The notes under the pieces: generated by a model | What the model saw: only the letters and a program-made list of their open reading frames with translations | What the model was told of the DNA's origin: nothing | Database searches by the model: none | Shown here: piece by piece, positions 6,373 to 10,857 of the stretch | How the letters are laid out: each line of letters starts with the position of its first letter | Numbering within the stretch: the stretch's first letter is position 1 | Source: Thermoplasmata archaeon | GTDB taxonomy: Archaea > Thermoplasmatota > Thermoplasmata > Thermoplasmatales > Thermoplasmataceae | NCBI GenBank assembly: GCA_021793945.1 | Contig: JAJYRT010000054.1 | Location: 1-10,857, forward strand | DNA: 10,857 nucleotides | Direction: 5' to 3' | Program-made: the position numbers and the translations under genes

Positions 6373-7341
6373 ATGGAAGAATTTTGTGAAGAGGAAGAAC
6401 CACCAGGTTCAACGCCCTTCTTAAGGGCTGTTAACCTAGAGAGGAACCTGCGCCTCAAGAAATTTTTTATCAAGTTCGAAGGGGCAAACGCAACAGGTTC
6501 ACAGAAAGACAGAATCTCCAAACTGCATGTTATACGGGCAAAGAAGCTTGGATACAGAACAATATCCCTGGCGACTTGCGGAAATTATGGGGCATCGATA
6601 TCTTACTACGCCAGACTCTATGGCCTGGATTCCGTGGTAGCCATGCCGCAGGATTATTCACATGAGCGGTCCCTGGAAATCGTTGAGAATGGCGCCAGTA
6701 TAATTGAGCTTCCGGGTAAATATGAGGACACAGTCTCAGCAATGAGGGACATGGCATCTGACAACGCCTGGTATGATTCAAGCCCCGGTTCTGCTAATTC
6801 AGACCTGGATATAATGGGATATGAGAAAATTGCTTACGAGATAGTCTCACAGCTTGGCCATTCTCCGAAGTACCTGGCTGTCCCCGTTGGTAACGGTACC
6901 ACTTTGTCTGGAATTTTCAACGGTTTCGTGAACATGTATAATCATGGATCAATAGATTCCTTGCCAATGCTTATAGCATCCAGTACTGCTAACGGAAATC
7001 CAATAATCCACTCATGGAAAAAACACAAAAAAAATATCGTGGACCTTAATCCGTCTGTATTGAAGGAGAGTTCCATAAACGAGCCATTGATATCATACAA
7101 GGCATTCGATGGCCAGATGGCTCTGAATGCAATCTATAAAAGCAGGGGATACGCGGAATACGTTTCTGATGAAGAGATGGTAATGTATTCCAGAACAATT
7201 GAACAAGCAGAAAATGTCCATGCTCTTCCTGCCTCAGCATCTACCCTTGCTGCAGCAGTGAGGATAATGTCGAGAAAGAGCCATGAGAGTGAGTGTGTCC
7301 TCGTTATAACAGGCAGAAACAAGTTATGGACAACGCAGTAA
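6373..7341 (+). CDS. Threonine-synthase-like PLP-dependent enzyme (fold type II)
   Basis: Fold-type-II PLP enzyme of the threonine synthase/serine dehydratase superfamily. The PLP lysine is K45 in TGSQKDR (threonine synthases usually have GSFKDR). The substrate-binding loop is CGNYGAS (69-75), usually SGNTGAS; the phosphate-binding loop is PVGNGTTLSG (171-180); ALPASAST (284-291) and VITGRNK (311-317) match the C-terminal core. At 322 residues it is shorter than typical archaeal threonine synthases (about 350-400), with no N-terminal cysteine knuckle. The family could make threonine, but this superfamily also includes racemases, lyases and dehydratases, and the operon partners suggest a dedicated pathway. 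Its last 16 bases overlap the DUF1611 start, implying translational coupling. Fold is confident; reaction is not known. Confidence 0.88.
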   Translation: MEEFCEEEEPPGSTPFLRAVNLERNLRLKKFFIKFEGANATGSQKDRISKLHVIRAKKLGYRTISLATCGNYGASISYYARLYGLDSVVAMPQDYSHERSLEIVENGASIIELPGKYEDTVSAMRDMASDNAWYDSSPGSANSDLDIMGYEKIAYEIVSQLGHSPKYLAVPVGNGTTLSGIFNGFVNMYNHGSIDSLPMLIASSTANGNPIIHSWKKHKKNIVDLNPSVLKESSINEPLISYKAFDGQMALNAIYKSRGYAEYVSDEEMVMYSRTIEQAENVHALPASASTLAAAVRIMSRKSHESECVLVITGRNKLWTTQ

Positions 7342-8354
7342 TTCTTGCCGAGGGTGTTTTTTCAACCACCTACGGTAAAACTGCCAATGGGCTTATTCGA
7401 TACAGCAGAAGGTACAACATAACTTCAGTTATAGATTCCAGATACTCTGGAAAGGATTCCGGAATGGTCCTCGCTGGAAAGAACAATGGCATCCCCATAG
7501 TCTCCACGCTCAAGGATGCCATCAAAATCGGGGCAAATACTATAGTCGTTGGAGCTGCCACCGATGGGGGATTCCTTCCGGCAGAATACCGTCCGTTCAT
7601 TTCAGACGCCATAAGGGCGGGAATGAGGGTTGTATCAGGCCTCCATGAGTTCATTTCAGATGATACCGAATTTTCCGCATTAGCCAGAACGTCCGGATCG
7701 GAGATTATAGATGTCAGGAAGATGTTCAGGGACAGGAAAGACCCATTCACGGGAAAAATCTCCGAGGTGAAGGCTTTCAAGATTGCGGTTCTTGGCACGG
7801 ATAGTGCAATCGGCAAACGAACCACTGCCATAATACTCAATAACCAGCTCAATTCCATGGGAAGAAAATCTGTGATGATCGGGACGGGACAGACATCATG
7901 GATGCAGGGGTTTCCATATACGGTTGTTGTTGACTCAATGATAAACGACTTCATTCCTGGAGGGCTGGAAAGCACAACACTTGAGGCTTGGAGAAATGAG
8001 CATCCCGAGTTCATCTTTCTTGAAGGACAAGGCTCTGTACTTCATCCTGCCTATCCTGGGAGTTTCGAAATCATAGGTGCATGCCGCCCGGATGCAATTA
8101 TTCTTCAGCACGCTCCAGCCAGAAAGTTTTTTGATGGTTTTGAGGATTTTCCAATTCCAGACCTGTCGAAATACATACAGATACTGGAACTGCTTTCGAA
8201 CAGAAAGGTGATTGCCATTTCCCTTAACAGGGAGAACATGACAGATGCTCAGGTCGATCAGGAAATTAGGAGTCTGGAAAAAAGATTTGGAATTCCTGTT
8301 TTTGATCCGCTCAAATCGACGGGCCCCGCAGTGTCGAGAATTCTGGTGAAATAG
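7326..8354 (+). CDS. DUF1611 (COG3367) P-loop protein, DgcN-like
   Basis: A 342-residue member of the DUF1611 family. The N-terminal Rossmann-like domain begins AVILAEGVF and includes GKTANGLIRYS (17-27) and VIDSRYSGKDSG (35-46). The C-terminal domain has a Walker-A-like loop GTDSAIGKRTT (157-167), GTGQTSWMQG (186-195), LEGQGSVLHPAY (232-243) and QHAP (261-264), all typical of the family. One bacterial member, DgcN, is reported as a D-glutamate N-acetyltransferase; others are uncharacterised, and a kinase- or ligase-like role is possible given the P-loop. I chose the ATG at 7326 over the in-frame GTG at 7293 because the family starts directly at the AEG segment. It overlaps the upstream gene by 16 bases, and its TAG is followed immediately by the ATG of the next gene. 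Confidence 0.9.
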   Translation: MDNAVILAEGVFSTTYGKTANGLIRYSRRYNITSVIDSRYSGKDSGMVLAGKNNGIPIVSTLKDAIKIGANTIVVGAATDGGFLPAEYRPFISDAIRAGMRVVSGLHEFISDDTEFSALARTSGSEIIDVRKMFRDRKDPFTGKISEVKAFKIAVLGTDSAIGKRTTAIILNNQLNSMGRKSVMIGTGQTSWMQGFPYTVVVDSMINDFIPGGLESTTLEAWRNEHPEFIFLEGQGSVLHPAYPGSFEIIGACRPDAIILQHAPARKFFDGFEDFPIPDLSKYIQILELLSNRKVIAISLNRENMTDAQVDQEIRSLEKRFGIPVFDPLKSTGPAVSRILVK

Positions 8355-9779
8355 ATGGCTCCCAGCTATGTTGAAAGAGCCATAAGTTTTGACAGTATCC
8401 GCATTTCCAATCCGACAATCCTGGAGAACAGCATCAGGGGAGACATAACCGTAACCTCCGGAGGCAGTGCAAAAACATTTAGGTTGATATTTACCTACTC
8501 TGAACCCGTCGCCGTCGACGAAAGGATCGCAGGTCTGATCCTCACCATGCCCGTGATTAACTTCACATATTTTGCCAGGGAACTCCGCCTTGACTTTCCA
8601 ATAGGGGCTGCTGACCTGGATTTGCTCAGAAATTTCTTGAAGGTGAACGCGAGGGAGGTGTTCATTAACAAGATATGCAGGAGGAGATACGAATTCATCA
8701 GGAAGGAGTACATTCCAGCTGATTCAGACATAAATGCTTCAAACTCTGACGGTATGACAGAAGTAATTGCTCACGTGTCCGCACAGGGGAATTACAACAT
8801 GCGGGGGGACAAAAAAACATCCGCAGTACTTTCATCCGGAGGGAAGGAGAGCTTGCTGAGCTATGGAATGCTCAAAGAAATCGGGGAGAGGACATTTTCA
8901 TTTTTCTTCAATGAGTCTGGTGGCCACTGGATCACCGCAAAGACATCTTACGATTACTTTTCTGCAAACTTCAGGGATGTGCTCAAGGCATGGTCCAACG
9001 TCGACAGATTCTATAAATTCATGCAGAGGCAGGTGAAGATTCTAGACCAGGTTGCAGTTACAAGGTGGGCTGATACATATCCCCTGCAGCTTTTCATATT
9101 TCCCGTGTACATTTTCGCACTTATACCCTTCATGATAAAACATTCTATTTCCTCGGCCTACATAGGTGACGAGTTTGACGATCCAAGGGAGATGCCTGAA
9201 TTTCATGGCTTGAAGCATTATTACGGAATATTTGACCAGAGCCTCGACTTCAACAAGCTGATGAGTAAATATTTCACGAGCATCGGCATCGATGCCGTCC
9301 TTACTTCTGCAGTTTATCCGATCTCGGGAAACATGGTTGAGAAGATCCTCCTGCAACGCTATCCTGATCTCTTTTCACTTCAGAGATCCTGTCACTCCTG
9401 CCACTACGAGAATGGGAAAATAGTTCCTTGTGGAAGATGTTCAAAGTGCCTTGGAATACAGATGTTCGTAAGGGCTGCTGGAGGGGACCCTGCCAAGATA
9501 GGTTATGAATCAATTTCCATCGAGGAGCTGCATAGACGCGTCATGTCCGAGAGGATGAGGCTGGATAGCGATGAGCTTTCTTACATGAAATCAATGCTTT
9601 TTGATAATAATGAGCCACGGGTCAGCCACGTTACCGGTATACACATCTTGCCCGGCGAAAAAAGGCCGGGTGAGTTGATGCCCGAACATGTCAGGAACAA
9701 AATCGTTGAAATAATACAAAAATACACAGATGGAAAATTTTCATTGGTTAATGGTGAATGGTTGCTTTCTGAACACTGA
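8355..9779 (+). CDS. PP-loop ATPase-type protein with cysteine cluster, MurL-like
   Basis: A 474-residue protein. Residues 1-150 form a poorly recognisable N-terminal domain. The core has a PP-loop SSGGKES (160-166) after a hydrophobic strand, as in enzymes that adenylate a substrate and release pyrophosphate. TRWADTYPLQLFIFP (236-250), a hydrophobic helix (251-260) and AYIGDEFDDPREMPEFHG (268-285) follow. A cysteine cluster C346, C349, C359, C362, C365 (CHSC, then PCGRCSKC) probably binds zinc or another metal. This order, PP-loop to C-terminal CxxC cluster, resembles bacterial MurL, the ATP-dependent epimerase of the terminal glutamate in UDP-MurNAc-L-Ala-L-Glu; QueC-type enzymes share PP-loop plus cysteines but are much shorter. 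It has no promoter of its own and starts right after the DUF1611 stop, so it is the last gene of the operon. PP-loop assignment is good; MurL similarity is from memory of motifs. Confidence 0.82.
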   Translation: MAPSYVERAISFDSIRISNPTILENSIRGDITVTSGGSAKTFRLIFTYSEPVAVDERIAGLILTMPVINFTYFARELRLDFPIGAADLDLLRNFLKVNAREVFINKICRRRYEFIRKEYIPADSDINASNSDGMTEVIAHVSAQGNYNMRGDKKTSAVLSSGGKESLLSYGMLKEIGERTFSFFFNESGGHWITAKTSYDYFSANFRDVLKAWSNVDRFYKFMQRQVKILDQVAVTRWADTYPLQLFIFPVYIFALIPFMIKHSISSAYIGDEFDDPREMPEFHGLKHYYGIFDQSLDFNKLMSKYFTSIGIDAVLTSAVYPISGNMVEKILLQRYPDLFSLQRSCHSCHYENGKIVPCGRCSKCLGIQMFVRAAGGDPAKIGYESISIEELHRRVMSERMRLDSDELSYMKSMLFDNNEPRVSHVTGIHILPGEKRPGELMPEHVRNKIVEIIQKYTDGKFSLVNGEWLLSEH

Positions 9780-9835
9780 CAAGGGGGTTTCGAAGTGATC
9801 CGTGATGGAATCACCTGAGCTGATGCGCCTTGTTA

Positions 9836-10186
9836 CTATCTCTCTTCCTTCTCATCCTGGTCGAAAGCGCCGAAATTGAACCCGGCATTGAGGTACGTAT
9901 TCCTCAATTTTATCACGCGCTCGTTCCTGGCTGCATATTCTCTTCGGTTAGCTATCTTCCGCTGTCTTTTGAGGTCAAGCAAGGCCGCCTTTTTGTCCTG
10001 TATAAGTGAAGAGAGTTCAGTAACTGTCATTTCATGGGCTCCTGTCAGCTCTAGACCGCTAATGGGATCTCTTTTCCTGACCCTCAGGGCCTTCCTGAGT
10101 TCTCTTATTTCCCCGCTAGTCTTCCGGATTGAAGCCAATAGAGAAGTTCTATCCGTCTTCATTCGTATTTTTCCGCCCATGTGCAT
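9836..10186 (-). CDS. Small charged helical protein, unknown function
   Basis: I do not recognise this gene. With the start at 10186 it encodes 116 residues, rich in Lys, Arg and Glu, with no cysteine, signal peptide or membrane segment. Two long helices are likely: one over about 17-38 (IRKTSGEIRELRKALRVRK) and one over about 53-98, separated by RDPISGLELTG; the second may form a coiled coil. The tail after NAGFNFGAF is acidic (DQDEKEER). The open frame extends to an ATG at 10240, but a TATA element at 10205-10214 lies inside that extension and points to a leaderless start at 10186 (10180 is next best). It follows tsr3 on the same strand by 124 bases and converges with the operon across 56 bases. 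Nucleic-acid or ribosome binding would fit the charge but is only a guess. Confidence 0.7.
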   Translation of the reverse strand: MHMGGKIRMKTDRTSLLASIRKTSGEIRELRKALRVRKRDPISGLELTGAHEMTVTELSSLIQDKKAALLDLKRQRKIANRREYAARNERVIKLRNTYLNAGFNFGAFDQDEKEER

Positions 10187-10204
10187 TAAAAACATGCTGA
10201 GAGT

Positions 10205-10214
10205 GATATTAACG
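10205..10214 (-). promoter_or_regulatory. TATA box of the small helical protein gene
   Basis: CGTTAATATC on the minus strand, centred about 24 bases before the ATG at 10186. It lies inside the longest open frame, which argues that the ATG at 10240 is not the start. Confidence 0.5.
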
Positions 10215-10310
10215 TTATTGTGTCCCGGTACTGATGACAAATCTGGGCAGGAGATCGAAAATCGGAATGCCGTTTAACACAATTAAGCCCAAAGGGACGT
10301 TTTCGCGTGA

Positions 10311-10820
10311 TTACTTTTCACTGTCAGGGGGAAAATATTCGTTTTCAACTGTCCTAACCTGTTGATCTGTCTGGCATTCCGCATAATCTGAAAGAGGCTC
10401 CCTGTTGAGTACTATAAAGTTTGGTCCCCATTTGAACTTTTCAAGTATCCTATCAGCCATGTCATTATAGCCGGTTATGAAAAGAGCTGCGGCAAGGGCC
10501 TCCGCTGACGAGAGTATCTCTAGCTTGCCATAATTCACGGGATTAGCTGCCAAGAGAGCAGGCACTCTTCGGCTGTTAACCAATCTCATTTTTGAGATTC
10601 CCTCTATTCTTGCCCATGATCCGTCAATGACATTGAGCCCGTACTTCGAGAGAATGGTGGAATCAGACCTCTTAATGTAGCTATTTCCGTAAGGTGTCAG
10701 CGTGGCTTTTCTTCCGATGCACCTTGCGTCAATCCGTTCGGCAAGGCCAAATCGTTCAAGCTTCTTCATGGTGGATTTAGTGGGATCGTCTTCCCTCAGG
10801 TATACGAATGTAACCTTCAC
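10311..10820 (-). CDS. tsr3: Tsr3, rRNA aminocarboxypropyltransferase
   Basis: Tsr3 moves the 3-amino-3-carboxypropyl group of S-adenosylmethionine onto a hypermodified uridine in the loop of helix 31 of small-subunit rRNA, a late ribosome maturation step in eukaryotes and archaea. The 169 residues contain the main family blocks: DDPTKSTMKKLERFGLA (11-27), LTPYG (41-45), GLNVIDGSWAR (61-71), PALLAANPVNYGKLEILSSAEALAAAL (87-113) and FKWGPNFIVLN (129-139), followed by the usual Y146. The family's DCSWA cysteine is replaced by G67, and the N-terminal CDPKxCT cysteines are also absent here (DDPTKST). The start is a GTG at 10820-10818; a TATA element 25 bases upstream supports it as leaderless. 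The C-terminus is short, as in archaeal homologues. Confidence 0.93.
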   Translation of the reverse strand: MKVTFVYLREDDPTKSTMKKLERFGLAERIDARCIGRKATLTPYGNSYIKRSDSTILSKYGLNVIDGSWARIEGISKMRLVNSRRVPALLAANPVNYGKLEILSSAEALAAALFITGYNDMADRILEKFKWGPNFIVLNREPLSDYAECQTDQQVRTVENEYFPPDSEK

Positions 10821-10840
10821 GGCTGTATATTGCTAATCCA

Positions 10841-10849
10841 TTAATATGA
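10841..10849 (-). promoter_or_regulatory. TATA box of tsr3, leaderless GTG start
   Basis: TCATATTAA on the minus strand, about 25 bases before the GTG at 10820. The spacing fits the other promoters in the window and supports a leaderless transcript beginning at the GTG. Confidence 0.5.
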
Positions 10850-10857
10850 CTTGATCG

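Noticed and set aside
7293..7325. Upstream GTG start for the DUF1611 gene
   Set aside because: The extra 11 residues lie deep in the upstream gene and are not part of the family, which begins at the AEG segment just after the ATG at 7326.
7370..8014. A 214-codon open frame antisense to the DUF1611 gene
   Set aside because: It lies wholly within a well-supported gene, has no recognisable motif, and looks like a shadow caused by codon bias. The same applies to long frames opposite valS (4087-4518, 4737-5201) and opposite the gene at 9836 (9876-10277).
9795..9814. Possible hairpin (GTGAT with ATCAC) between the two convergent genes as a terminator
   Set aside because: Only five pairs around a ten-base loop, with no T-run afterwards; could easily be chance.
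1..10857. Mobile elements, CRISPR arrays, integration sites
   Set aside because: No transposase, integrase, regularly spaced repeats or long direct repeats were seen; gene content is housekeeping plus one metabolic operon.

Overview
This window looks like chromosomal DNA from a Thermoplasmatales-type archaeon (Thermoplasma, Ferroplasma, Cuniculiplasma and relatives). The evidence is archaeal-type protein families (DTD2-type D-aminoacyl-tRNA deacylase, a short archaeal valyl-tRNA synthetase, an archaeal Tsr3), moderate GC, and archaeal promoters in which an AT-rich TATA element sits about 25 bases before a start codon, implying leaderless mRNAs. There is no sign of a mobile element, CRISPR array, tRNA or rRNA. 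Most of the window is ordinary core metabolism and translation, densely packed.

Layout, left to right. The 5' end of a GHMP-family sugar kinase runs off the left edge on the minus strand, divergent from inorganic pyrophosphatase (ppa, plus). Type I glutamine synthetase (glnA, plus) follows; a perfect 9-bp inverted repeat overlaps the ppa stop codon just before the glnA promoter. glnA meets, stop codon to stop codon with no spacer, a minus-strand gene for a small envelope protein with two membrane segments. Upstream of that gene, on the same strand, is valS. valS is divergent from dtdA (plus), so two enzymes of aminoacyl-tRNA quality sit back to back.

After dtdA comes the most interesting part: a tight three-gene operon (6373-9779, plus) with its own strong TATA region and Shine-Dalgarno. 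It encodes a short threonine-synthase-like PLP enzyme, a DUF1611/COG3367 P-loop protein (the family of the D-glutamate N-acetyltransferase DgcN), and a PP-loop ATP-pyrophosphatase-type protein with a cysteine cluster that resembles the MurL glutamate epimerases. The first two genes overlap by 16 bases and the second and third abut exactly. Known relatives of two of the three proteins handle D/L-glutamate, which is unexpected in an archaeal group that lacks peptidoglycan. The pathway is not identified here; the cassette is the best candidate for an undescribed system.

The right end holds two minus-strand genes: a small, charged, helical protein of unknown function (start revised to 10186) and tsr3, the aminocarboxypropyltransferase that modifies small-subunit rRNA, with a GTG start positioned for a leaderless transcript.

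No intergenic stretch exceeds 300 bases. The longer ones (132-302, 5268-5418, 6211-6372, 10187-10310) hold promoters and otherwise nothing recognised.
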